A stretch of 64,000 nt of DNA from WHSW01 sp963722175 (GTDB lineage Bacteria > Actinomycetota > Thermoleophilia > Solirubrobacterales > 70-9): positions 1-64,000 of the forward strand of contig CAVRKA010000002.1 in the NCBI GenBank assembly GCA_963722175.1, read 5' to 3'. The position numbers and the translations under genes are program-made. The notes under the pieces are model-generated. The model was given only the letters and a program-made list of their open reading frames with translations. It was not told where the DNA came from and made no database searches. Below, one piece after another: positions 53,045 to 60,780 of this stretch. Within the stretch, counting starts at the first letter, position 1. Each line of letters starts with the position of its first letter.

Positions 53045-54727
53045 GTGAGGGGTTCATGGGTTGCGGTCGCCGTCGTCGCCTCGCTGGTCGCGGTGCCGGC
53101 CGGCGCGAGCGCGGCGCCGAAGCCGGAGACGGTGGTCGAGAAGCGGGTGAAGTCGGCGGCGCCGCACCATCGCCAGGTCCGCGAGTCGCTCGTTCGCGTC
53201 TACGACCCGCTCCCGCCCGACGCCGGCGAGCACCCGCCGGCCTGCGACTGGATCGAGTACCTGCGATTCCGCAGCGCCGACGGACCGAAGAAGGCGCGCG
53301 AAGCCGACGCCGTCCTGGTGATCATCCCGGGCTTCCTGGGTGGGGCGAGCTCCTTCGACCAGGTCGCCCGTAACACCGTCCGCCGGGCGGCCGAGCAGGG
53401 CAGCGCGATCGAGTACTGGTCGCTGGACCGGCGCGCCAACTGCCTCGAGGACGATCGCGGCGTCAAGGCTGCGGCACGGGCCGGGGACGCCTCGATCGCG
53501 TTCGACTACTACTGGGGCGGCAAGCCGGTCAACGGCAAGACGTTCGGCGGGTTCGTACCGCCCGAGGAGGCGCAGTTCCTGAACGAGTTCGGGCTCGAAC
53601 GGACGATGGAGGACTGGTACACGGTCCTGCGCACCGGGATCAAAGGCCAGCGGCGGCGCGCCCAGCGAGTGATCTGCGGCGGGCACTCGCTCGGCGGCCC
53701 GCTGACCGCGGCGTTCTCCAGCTGGGACTTCGACGGCGACCCGGAGACGACGAGGGACGCGGGCTACGCGCAGTGCGCCGGCCTGGTCGGCCTCGACACG
53801 ACGATCTCCCTCGCCGGCTCCGGCGGCGACGGCTCGGAGATGCCCGGGCTCGGCGACGTGGTGGCGGGCAGCGGCGCCGCGCCCTACGTCAACGTTCCGC
53901 CGCTGACCCCGGAGACGATCCAGGTGCCGACCGTGTTCGGCGTCGACGCCTACTTCGACCCGCAGGGCACCGACCTGCTCCAGGAGCTGCCGCACACGAC
54001 CAACATCGACTTCTCCCAGCGGGCGCTGTTCTCCCGCGACGCCGCGCACTTCGCCTCCAACGACCCCGACATCCGCGAGTTCACGATCACGAACGAAGTG
54101 GCGTTGGGCGGGATCCTCGACGACAACTCGGCGCCGCTCTCCTTCCTGCGGGCGAGCGTCGGCCAGTCGGTGGGCGGGCCGCTCGTGGACAAGAACTTCC
54201 CGGCCCCGAGCGGCGGCTTCCTGGCCCTGCCCGAGGACCCCGACAACCCGCTCTACTCGTGGGAGCGCTACCGCGCGGTCGGCGCTCCCGGCCACGACCT
54301 GGTCCTCAACGACGAGGGCGAGCCGTACACGTCACGCGAGGGCGAGGTGTCCGACATGCGCCAGTTCGCCCGCACCTTCTTCGAGGCGCGTGCGAACTTC
54401 ACCGAGCAGTACTTCCCGACCCGGATCCTCGTCGACGTCGAGGGCGCGGCGACCGGCGGCTTCCCGCAGATCCAGCACGACGGCCCGGCGCTGCGCCCGG
54501 CGCTGCTCGTCCAGGCGGGCGACTCGGGCGACAACTCGGCACCCGACGAGGGCCCGCCGACGGACGGCACGCCTCCCAACGACCTCGAGCTGAGCCGCGA
54601 GATCATCATCCCCGGCTACAACCACCTCGACGTCGCCACCGCCGCCTGGCGCCAGAACGACGGCCGCCCGGAGCCGTCGAGCGAGGCGCTCGCCGAGTTC
54701 GCGCTCGCGGTCGTCAACCACCACTGA
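53045..54727 (+). CDS. Secreted lipase/esterase-like alpha/beta hydrolase
   Basis: 560 aa with signal peptide VAVAVVASLVAVPAGASAAP. Oxyanion and nucleophile: VLVIIPGFLGGASSFD and ICGGHSLGGPLTAAFSS (Ser near 215). GLVGLDTTISLAG follows, and a late PGYNHLDVATAA supplies the probable His. A large insert between (residues 300-480) is unusual for a simple lipase. CAGAAT eight bases before the GTG may be a leaderless -10. It could hydrolyse lipids or polyesters outside the cell. Not related by sequence to the two LIP lipases. Confidence 0.75.
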   Translation: MRGSWVAVAVVASLVAVPAGASAAPKPETVVEKRVKSAAPHHRQVRESLVRVYDPLPPDAGEHPPACDWIEYLRFRSADGPKKAREADAVLVIIPGFLGGASSFDQVARNTVRRAAEQGSAIEYWSLDRRANCLEDDRGVKAAARAGDASIAFDYYWGGKPVNGKTFGGFVPPEEAQFLNEFGLERTMEDWYTVLRTGIKGQRRRAQRVICGGHSLGGPLTAAFSSWDFDGDPETTRDAGYAQCAGLVGLDTTISLAGSGGDGSEMPGLGDVVAGSGAAPYVNVPPLTPETIQVPTVFGVDAYFDPQGTDLLQELPHTTNIDFSQRALFSRDAAHFASNDPDIREFTITNEVALGGILDDNSAPLSFLRASVGQSVGGPLVDKNFPAPSGGFLALPEDPDNPLYSWERYRAVGAPGHDLVLNDEGEPYTSREGEVSDMRQFARTFFEARANFTEQYFPTRILVDVEGAATGGFPQIQHDGPALRPALLVQAGDSGDNSAPDEGPPTDGTPPNDLELSREIIIPGYNHLDVATAAWRQNDGRPEPSSEALAEFALAVVNHH

Positions 54728-54761
54728 ACGTCCAGGTGCAGCGGTTTTCCCGAGCGCCTGC

Positions 54762-54880
54762 TACCTTCGTCTGCGTCGAGTGCCAACCGGGCGCTCGAGG
54801 AGTTCCGTTTCTTCCGTGCACTTAGTGAGTGCGTCCGGGTCTCAGGATTCCCACCGCACAACACAAGGAGTGCACCCAAT
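54762..54880 (+). promoter_or_regulatory. Conserved 5' leader of the DEAD-box helicase gene (copy A)
   Basis: Extended -10 TGC-TACCTT (54762-54767), then a predicted ~107-nt leader. A hairpin CGAGTGCC-AACCG-GGCGCTCG (54777-54797) precedes blocks shared with the leader at 60268: GTTTC (54807), CCGTGC (54814), AGTGAGTGC (54824-54832), GGGTC (54837), GGAT (54845) and ACAAGGAGT (54863-54871) before the ATG. Spacings differ by at most one base, apart from the final distance to the ATG. Candidate cis-acting RNA element. Confidence 0.6.
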
Positions 54881-56080
54881 ATGTCTTTCGCCGACCTCGG
54901 CGTAACGCGTCCTGTTACGGACGTGCTCGCAAAGCGCGGGATCACCGCGCCGTTCGCAGTTCAAAAGCTCGTCATCGAGGACGTCCTCGATGGCCACGAC
55001 GTACTCGTCCAGTCGCCGACCGGCTCGGGCAAGACGCTTGCCTTCGCCATCCCGCTGGTCGAGTGCGTCGTACCCGATGACCACCTTCCCGCCGCCCTCG
55101 TGCTGGCGCCGACGCGCGAGCTCGCCCTCCAGATCGAGGACGAGCTGCGCGACATCGCCGCCGTCCGCGGCCTCCGCGTCGCCGCGGTATTCGGCGGCGT
55201 CGGGCTCGAGAAGCAGGCGAAGAAGGCCGCCAAGGCTCACATCCTCGTCGCCACCCCGGGCCGGCTCGAGGACCTGCTCGACCGCCGCACCTTCAGCCTC
55301 GACGAGCTCCGCATCCTCGTCATCGACGAGGCCGACCGGATGCTCGACATGGGCTTCAAGCCGGCCGTCGACCGGATCGTCCGCCAGACGCCCGACGACC
55401 GCCAGACCCTGTTCTTCTCGGCGACGCTCGAGGCCGCGGCCGGCGAGGTCGCCAACGCCTACACCTACGAGGCACGGCGCCACGTGCACGAGCCGATCGA
55501 GGAGGAGAACCAGGGCGAGACCTCGCACCGCTTCGTCCATCTCTCCCCGGACGCCAAGATGGACGCGCTGGTCTCCGAGCTGCGCGACTCGGATCGCGGG
55601 CGGACGCTGGTCTTCGTGCGCACCAAGCACGGCGCCGACCGGCTGGTCAAGCGGCTCGGCAAGCAGCGCCTGCAGGCCGTCGCCATGCACGGCAACAAGA
55701 ATCAGAACCAGCGCAACCGGGCGCTCGCCCAGTTCGCGTCCGGAAACGTCGACACGCTGGTCGCCACCGACGTCGCCGCACGCGGCATCGACGTCGACGA
55801 CATCACCCACGTGATCAACTTCGACGCCCCCGGCGACCGCGACGCCTACGTGCACCGGGTCGGGCGCACCGCCCGCGCCGGCCGCGACGGGACCGGCGTC
55901 ACCTTCGTGCTCGCCGAGCAGGACTCCGAGATGCGCAAGGTCGCCCGCGACCTCGGGCTCACCGAGGAGTACGGCCACGGCCGCCCGGAGCGTCCGCAGG
56001 CGGCAGGATCGCAGCGGTCGCGGAACGGTCACTCGGGCCGACGTCACACCAACCGCGGTCGCAATCGCAGCAAGCGGTAA
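54881..56080 (+). CDS. DEAD-box RNA helicase
   Basis: 399 aa. Motif Q (GITAPFAVQKLVIEDVLDG), motif I SPTGSGKT (~45-52), Ia APTREL, Ib ATPGR, motif II VIDEADRMLDMG (DEAD ~148), motif III SATLE, motif V ATDVAARGID, motif VI HRVGRTARAG (~323). The C-terminus is a short Arg/Gly/Asn-rich tail (RPQAAGSQRSRNGHSGRRHT) likely to bind RNA. It unwinds RNA in ribosome assembly or decay, often needed in cold. ACAAGGAGT serves as ribosome-binding site in a long conserved leader, unlike the many leaderless genes nearby. Confidence 0.93.
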   Translation: MSFADLGVTRPVTDVLAKRGITAPFAVQKLVIEDVLDGHDVLVQSPTGSGKTLAFAIPLVECVVPDDHLPAALVLAPTRELALQIEDELRDIAAVRGLRVAAVFGGVGLEKQAKKAAKAHILVATPGRLEDLLDRRTFSLDELRILVIDEADRMLDMGFKPAVDRIVRQTPDDRQTLFFSATLEAAAGEVANAYTYEARRHVHEPIEEENQGETSHRFVHLSPDAKMDALVSELRDSDRGRTLVFVRTKHGADRLVKRLGKQRLQAVAMHGNKNQNQRNRALAQFASGNVDTLVATDVAARGIDVDDITHVINFDAPGDRDAYVHRVGRTARAGRDGTGVTFVLAEQDSEMRKVARDLGLTEEYGHGRPERPQAAGSQRSRNGHSGRRHTNRGRNRSKR

Positions 56081-56118
56081 CCGCGCGCCGATCGTCCGGC
56101 GTGCGTGTTGATGCAGGC

Positions 56119-57345
56119 GTGAAGACGATTCGCGCCTGCTTCGCCGCTGTGCTCGCCGCCTGCCTGCTGCCGGCCACGGCGAGCGCGGCGACGGTGAGCG
56201 TGGTCGAGGAGACGCTTGCGCCCGTCCCGCCGCGGGAGCGGGCGACCCTCCTCTATGAGGGGACCTCGGGCGAGGACAACATCGCCTCGATCGTTCCGGC
56301 GGGCGAGGAGGGCGACTCGCTGCGCTACGAGGTGACCGACCTGCATGCCCCGCTCACCGCTGGCCCCGGCTGCTCGGGCGGTGGCGCGCCGGGCGTCGCG
56401 GCGACCTGCCTGCTGCCCCGCTCTCGGCCGCCTACTTGCTACGGCTCCGCATGCACCGACGGGGGCAGACAGATCGTCTTCCGGTTCGCCCTCGGTGACG
56501 GTGACGACGAGTTGCGCGGGGCGCGGATCCCGCCCGACGATGGGGGCGGCGGCAATATCGCCGTGCAGGCCGAGGGCGGGGTGGGCGACGATCAGCTCTA
56601 TACCGGCCAGACCTCGGACACCCTCGACCCGGGCCCGGGCAGCGACACGGTCCGGTCCAATCAAGGAGACGACGTCGTCGACGCGGGCGACTCGCCCGAC
56701 GGAGCGGACCACTACGACCTGCGGGACGGCCTGGACCAGATCACCTACTTCAACGCCGGACGGGCGGTCAGCGTCACGCTCGACTCCAAGGCGAATGACG
56801 GTGCCGCCGGCGAGAAAGACCGGGTGGTCGACGCCGAGTGGGTGTTCGGCACGCCCCGATCGGACACGCTCGTCGGTAGCGCCGGCGCAGACGCGCTGAG
56901 GGGTGAAGGTGGCGCCGACCTGCTGATCGGGAAGGCGGGGTCGGACTACCTTTCGGCGTCGCCGCGGGGATCTGGCGACTCACGGACGACTCCCGGCGAC
57001 AGCGTCCTGCACGGCGGCCCGGGCCGCGACACGATCTTCGGGGCCGGCGCTAACGACCGCGCGACCGGGAACGGGGGCCGCGACGCGCTCTATCTCGAAA
57101 ACGGCGCGGACCGCGCCGGGGGTGGCGCGGGCACGGATTACGTCGACGGCGGGCAGGGTGAAGACCGCCTGACCGGTGGCGCTGGGAGCGATCGCCTGAA
57201 CGCGGGATACCGTCCGTCGGTACCTATCCGTGACGACAACGCCCTCGATCATCTCGACTGCGGAAGCGCACGCCGCGATCGTGCGATCTACGTCGGGGGC
57301 CACGATCACGTCGAGCGCTGCGAACGCGTAAGCGCAGGGGAATAG
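56119..57345 (+). CDS. Secreted RTX-type repeat protein
   Basis: 408 aa from the GTG at 56119 (MKTIRACFAAVLAACLLPAT, signal peptide); a GTG at 56101 is in frame. Residues ~30-150 form a Gly/Asp-rich domain with paired Cys (PGCSGG, TCYGSACTDG). From ~155 on, many GGxGxDxLxG-type repeats (GEGGADLLIGKAGSDYL, GGAGTDYVDGGQGEDRLTGG) would form a calcium-binding parallel beta roll. No C-terminal type-I secretion signal or protease domain is evident, so it may be a surface or matrix protein exported by Sec. The 3' end overlaps the convergent gene by 40 bases. Confidence 0.8.
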   Translation: MKTIRACFAAVLAACLLPATASAATVSVVEETLAPVPPRERATLLYEGTSGEDNIASIVPAGEEGDSLRYEVTDLHAPLTAGPGCSGGGAPGVAATCLLPRSRPPTCYGSACTDGGRQIVFRFALGDGDDELRGARIPPDDGGGGNIAVQAEGGVGDDQLYTGQTSDTLDPGPGSDTVRSNQGDDVVDAGDSPDGADHYDLRDGLDQITYFNAGRAVSVTLDSKANDGAAGEKDRVVDAEWVFGTPRSDTLVGSAGADALRGEGGADLLIGKAGSDYLSASPRGSGDSRTTPGDSVLHGGPGRDTIFGAGANDRATGNGGRDALYLENGADRAGGGAGTDYVDGGQGEDRLTGGAGSDRLNAGYRPSVPIRDDNALDHLDCGSARRDRAIYVGGHDHVERCERVSAGE

Positions 57346-58112
57346 CCCGGCTCGAACACGGCCTCCATCCCGGAGTGGTCGGACAGCCCGAGCTCGCGCC
57401 AGCCGTGCTGGTAGTCGCAGAAGGTCGTGTTGAGGCTCGCCGAGGCGAGCACGTGGTCGAGGCGGTGGCCGGACTTGCGGTACGAGCGCGTGTGGAAGAC
57501 CCAGCTGACGTCCCGGCGGTCCCAGCCGTTCAGCGCGCGGAACTGATCGGCGAGGTCCCACTCGGCGAGCCCAGGTAGCAGCGAGCGCTCGGCGGCGTCC
57601 CAGCGCTCCAGGAAGTCGGGATGGTTCTCGGCGAAGGTGATCACCTCGCCGTGGACGGTCTCCTCGCGCGGCAGGTTGAGGTCACCGCAGAGCACGCGGT
57701 GCCGGTCGCTGGGCCGGGCGAGGCGCTCATGGATCGCCTCGCAGGTCTCGACCTTCGTGAAGCCGCGGCTCTGGGCCGGTGGCACGTGGGCGTTGTGGAG
57801 GTCGAGCAGGCCGTGCGGCGGCTCGACCACGGTCGAGAGCACCCGTTCCGGGTGCGGCGCCGCGATCGCCGGCAACTCGGTCAGCGGCCAGCGCGAGACG
57901 GTCAGGTTGAACAGGCGCCGCTCGTTACGGAACTCGCCCGAGTCGAGCGCGTGGGGGAGCCCCTCGTCGGCGAGCGCGCCCGCCCAGGCGTCGCGGGTGC
58001 TCGGGCGGATCTCCTGCAGGCAGACGAGGTCGGGATCCTGGCGGACGACCGCCGCGACCTGGTCGCCGAGCAGCTTCGTGCGCCCGGCGACGTTCCAGGA
58101 GATCAGCTTCAA
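57306..58112 (-). CDS. Endonuclease/exonuclease/phosphatase-family protein
   Basis: 268 aa. LISWNVAGR (Asn), DLVCLQEIRPS (metal Glu), LLDLHNAHVPP, VLCGDLNLPREE (Asp/Asn), GHRLDHVLAS and GLSDHSGMEAVFEP (catalytic His near the end) give the full EEP active site, so it is a phosphodiesterase on nucleic acid, lipid or sugar phosphate. Cytosolic. The TTG start lies inside the palindrome at 58111-58143, 24 bp downstream of the AarF stop, so the two genes are expressed from one strand with the palindrome between. Confidence 0.85.
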   Translation of the reverse strand: MKLISWNVAGRTKLLGDQVAAVVRQDPDLVCLQEIRPSTRDAWAGALADEGLPHALDSGEFRNERRLFNLTVSRWPLTELPAIAAPHPERVLSTVVEPPHGLLDLHNAHVPPAQSRGFTKVETCEAIHERLARPSDRHRVLCGDLNLPREETVHGEVITFAENHPDFLERWDAAERSLLPGLAEWDLADQFRALNGWDRRDVSWVFHTRSYRKSGHRLDHVLASASLNTTFCDYQHGWRELGLSDHSGMEAVFEPGYSPALTRSQRST

Positions 58113-58143
58113 ACCTAAAGGGGGTCAGACCCCATTTAGGTTT
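58111..58143. repeat. 33-bp near-perfect palindrome between aarF-like and EEP genes
   Basis: AAACCTAAA-G-GGGG-TCAGA-CCCC-A-TTTAGGTTT. Outer arms AAACCTAAA/TTTAGGTTT and inner GGGG/CCCC pair perfectly with one G.A mismatch between. On the minus strand it supplies the TAA stop of the AarF-like gene (58136-58138) and the TTG start of the EEP gene (58110-58112). The core GGTCAGACC recurs at 5138-5145. This looks like an REP-type interspersed palindrome or a terminator. Confidence 0.6.
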
Positions 58144-59539
58144 GCCGCCACTCCGCGTGCTCGCGCCCGAGCTCGGTCGCCGGCTCGCCACCCTCGACCA
58201 GCTCGCTGATCAGCGCGCTCCAGTCGGCCTCGGCGCGCACGGTCGAGGCGATCTGGAACAGCAGGCCCTCCATCCGGCGCAGCAGCAGCGCCTCGACCGG
58301 CAGCGTCATCCGGCGCATCTGCTCGTACGCCTGCCGGCTGCCGTCTTCGCGCAGCGCCTCGCCGCCCCGCCACAGGTCCTCGGGGGTGAGGCGGCGCGGC
58401 CCGGGTTCGAGGAACCACCAGCCCGCCTGGCGCATGCTGTCGAGGATCACCTCGGCGTCCCACTCGGCCGAGAGCCCGGGCAGGTAGCCGAGCTCGCGCA
58501 TCGCGTGGACGAGCCCGTCGGCGTCGGAGTCGCGGATCGCCGCCAGCACCTCGCCCTCGCGGCGCAGGTAGCCGGCTGGCAGCTCGCGGATCATCCCGAA
58601 GTCGAAGAACGCGACCCGGCCGTCGTCGCAGAGCAGGTAGTTGCCGGGGTGCGGGTCGCCGAGCGCGATGTCGAGCTCGCCGGCGTTCGCGTAATAGAAG
58701 CGATAGAGGGTCTCGGCGTAGCGGTCGCGGACCGCGTCGGGCTGTTCCATGACCTCGCGGAAGCCGATTCCGTCGACCCACTCCGTGACCAGGACCCGGC
58801 GCCGGCTCAGCTGCGTGTCGACCGCCGGCACGCGGACGAACGGGTGGCGGCGCCAACGGCGGGCGATCCGCCGGTGGCTGGAGGCCTCGAGCTCGTAGTC
58901 GCACTCCTCGGTCACCCGCTCGGCGAGCTCGGCGAGGATGTCCTTGACCTCGAGTCCGGGCATCAGCCGGCGCAGGATGGGGGAGAGCATCCGCAGGTTG
59001 CGCATGTCGGAGACGACCGCCTCCGCGATCCCCGGGTACTGGACCTTGACCGCGACCTCCTCGCCGTCGTGGGTGCGCCCGCGGTGGACCTGCCCGATGC
59101 TCGCCGCGGCCGCCGGCTCGGGGTCGAGCTCGGCGAGCACCGCTTCCGGCGGGCGGCCCCACTCGCCCTCGAGCACCTCGCGGATCTGCTTCCACTCGAC
59201 CGCGGGGATGTCGTCGCGCAGCGAGGCGAGCCGCTGCTGCAGGTACTCGGACTGGTCGGGGTCGAGGCCCGGGAACTCGATCGTCGACAGCACCTGGCCC
59301 GCCTTCATCGCCGCGCCGCGCATCACCGCGAGCTGGTCGACGAGCGAGTCGATCGTCGCCACCACCCGGTCGCCGCGGCGGCGCTGGCGCTGCTCGGCGG
59401 TGCCGCGGGCGTCGAGGCGGTCGCCGGCCCAGCGGGCGGCGCCGCCGGCGGCGACCCGGCCGAGCAGCGCGGTCCTCGCCACCCGTCCGCGGGTCGGGCC
59501 CTTGCCCTTCGGCTCGTCGGTCTTCGCCATCCGGCCCAT
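58136..59539 (-). CDS. ABC1/AarF (UbiB-like) atypical kinase
   Basis: 467 aa from ATG 59539; ATG 59530 is also possible. Family-specific residues: KAGQVLS (KxGQ motif), AAASIGQVHRG (Ala-rich nucleotide loop), EVAVKVQYPGI (Lys), ECDYELEASSHR, ALGDPHPGNYLL and VAFFDFGMI (Asp). Hallmarks of the ancient ATPase/kinase family that includes UbiB/COQ8, which acts on isoprenoid lipid or quinone metabolism. Ubiquinone is absent from actinobacteria, so the role is probably menaquinone- or lipid-related. The N-terminal ~40 residues are basic and Gly-rich. TAA stop lies in the palindrome. Confidence 0.88.
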   Translation of the reverse strand: MGRMAKTDEPKGKGPTRGRVARTALLGRVAAGGAARWAGDRLDARGTAEQRQRRRGDRVVATIDSLVDQLAVMRGAAMKAGQVLSTIEFPGLDPDQSEYLQQRLASLRDDIPAVEWKQIREVLEGEWGRPPEAVLAELDPEPAAAASIGQVHRGRTHDGEEVAVKVQYPGIAEAVVSDMRNLRMLSPILRRLMPGLEVKDILAELAERVTEECDYELEASSHRRIARRWRRHPFVRVPAVDTQLSRRRVLVTEWVDGIGFREVMEQPDAVRDRYAETLYRFYYANAGELDIALGDPHPGNYLLCDDGRVAFFDFGMIRELPAGYLRREGEVLAAIRDSDADGLVHAMRELGYLPGLSAEWDAEVILDSMRQAGWWFLEPGPRRLTPEDLWRGGEALREDGSRQAYEQMRRMTLPVEALLLRRMEGLLFQIASTVRAEADWSALISELVEGGEPATELGREHAEWRQT

Positions 59540-59618
59540 GACGGTAGCGGCGCCACGCCTGGACGTTTCGTCCAGGACGCCTAACGATTTCGCCCGCACT
59601 GCCGATGAAAAGAGGGAC

Positions 59619-60191
59619 GTGGAGAGCGAATCGCTAACCGGCCTTCCCGCGACTCGTGCGTACGAGCTGCATCCGCGCGCGGCCGAACACGATCTGCCCC
59701 ACGCCGTCCTCGACGAGAGCGCGCTCGAACGGATCAAGGGCCGGATCGCAAAGCACCTGCAGGGCTCCGGCGTTCTGATGCTGCACGACCTCGCGGTGCC
59801 GGCGACCTCGACGATGATCGACCACCTGTGCATCGGCCCGCATGGGGTGACCGCGATCGACGTCGCGCGGGCTCGCGAGGGTGACCACCGCGAGGCACTG
59901 ATCCGCCGCGTCACCCGCGAGACCGAGATTCTCGGCGCGCTGCTGACGGAGGCCGGAATCCGGTCCGAGCAGATCGCCGGCGCCGTCTGCCATTCCGGGC
60001 GCTGGTCCGGGCCGCGCTCCACGGCCTCGAACGGGATCGCCTTCGGCCATCCGCGGCGGGTGGCGAAGATCGCCCGCTCGAGCCGGGGCGGCCGGAGGAT
60101 CGACGTCCAGCTGACGCTCGCCGTGGTCCGCAACCGGCTCGGCTTCGCCGGTCAGCGCTCCTACGCGATCACCCGCCCGTACGAGATCTGA
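59619..60191 (+). CDS. NERD-like (nuclease-related domain) protein, core Lys missing
   Basis: 190 aa from GTG 59619, with AGAGGGAC upstream. The core LMLHDLAVPATSTMIDHLCI, GPHGVTAIDVARAREG resembles NERD (IDHLVIG--G---I-DVK), but the Lys after the DV is Ala here, so nuclease activity is doubtful. C-terminal part: GHPRRVAKIARSSRGGRRID, TLAVVRNRLGFAGQRSYAIT. Divergent from the AarF-like gene. Possibly a nucleic-acid- or metal-binding remnant. Confidence 0.6.
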   Translation: MESESLTGLPATRAYELHPRAAEHDLPHAVLDESALERIKGRIAKHLQGSGVLMLHDLAVPATSTMIDHLCIGPHGVTAIDVARAREGDHREALIRRVTRETEILGALLTEAGIRSEQIAGAVCHSGRWSGPRSTASNGIAFGHPRRVAKIARSSRGGRRIDVQLTLAVVRNRLGFAGQRSYAITRPYEI

Positions 60192-60224
60192 GCGTCGCCC
60201 GCGCTGGGGCCACGCCCACAACTC

Positions 60225-60240
60225 CGTAACAACCGTTACG
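60225..60240. promoter_or_regulatory. Inverted repeat near the -35 region of the zinc-ribbon/HTH gene
   Basis: CGTAAC-AACC-GTTACG at 60225-60240, just upstream of the extended -10 at 60253-60261. The same arms CGTAAC/GTTACG, with a seven-base gap, occur in the first codons of the DEAD-box helicase (54901-54919). May be an operator of a shared regulator, perhaps the encoded HTH protein itself. Confidence 0.35.
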
Positions 60241-60255
60241 AAGTGTGGTTTTTGC

Positions 60256-60364
60256 TATTCTGGTGTGTCCCGGGTCGTGCAGCGGCGACCCCCGAGTTTC
60301 CGTCGTGCGCCAGTGAGTGCTGTCGGGGTCCTCGGATCTTCTCAACGCTCACAAGGAGTACTCC
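60256..60364 (+). promoter_or_regulatory. Conserved 5' leader of the zinc-ribbon/HTH gene (copy B)
   Basis: Extended -10 TGC-TATTCT (60256-60261). Predicted leader ~97 nt with hairpin GGGTCG...CGACCC (60272-60291). Then GTTTC (60296), CGTGC (60304), AGTGAGTGC (60312-60320), GGGTC (60326), GGAT (60334) and ACAAGGAGT (60351-60359), in the same order and near-equal spacing as copy A at 54774-54880, ahead of an ATGTCT start in both. Confidence 0.6.
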
Positions 60365-60769
60365 ATGTCTTCTGCCGCCGATACAGGCACGCATCGCGTC
60401 GTCAAGCCCGCCCGCCGTCGTGGGACCACCACGAGCGAGTTCCACTGCGGCCGCTGTGGGGTGATCAGCCGCTGGATGCCGGGTCATGAGCGTCGCGGCG
60501 TCCCCGCCGGCTGGGAGAAGACGGGCGGTGCCTGCTACTGCCTCTCGTGCCGCCGCGCTCGCGCGACCGAGAAGGCCGACGCCGCCGCCCCGGATACCGC
60601 GACGCTCGAGGAGCGGGCCAAGATCCGGACCGCGGCGCTGATCGAGTTCGAGATCGACCGCGATCCCGACCGCCCGAACGGCGAGATCGCCAAGGTCGTG
60701 CGTTGCTCCGTCCCGGCCGTCCTCAAGGCGCGCAAGCGTATGGAGGCCGAGGCCAAGAAGGCCGCCTAG
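60365..60769 (+). CDS. Zinc-ribbon/HTH-like small protein
   Basis: 134 aa. EFHCGRCGVISRWMPGHERR, then GACYCLSCRRARA: a CxxC plus CxxC pair that suits a zinc ribbon. The C-terminal half (RTAALIEFEIDRDPDRPNGE, IAKVVRCSVPAVLKARKRME) contains a helix-turn-helix-like segment. It may bind DNA or RNA. A conserved leader shared with the helicase gene implies common regulation, perhaps by cold or stress. N-terminal ~25 residues are basic and flexible. No exact family recognised. Confidence 0.65.
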   Translation: MSSAADTGTHRVVKPARRRGTTTSEFHCGRCGVISRWMPGHERRGVPAGWEKTGGACYCLSCRRARATEKADAAAPDTATLEERAKIRTAALIEFEIDRDPDRPNGEIAKVVRCSVPAVLKARKRMEAEAKKAA

Positions 60770-60780
60770 GGGGTCGCTCG

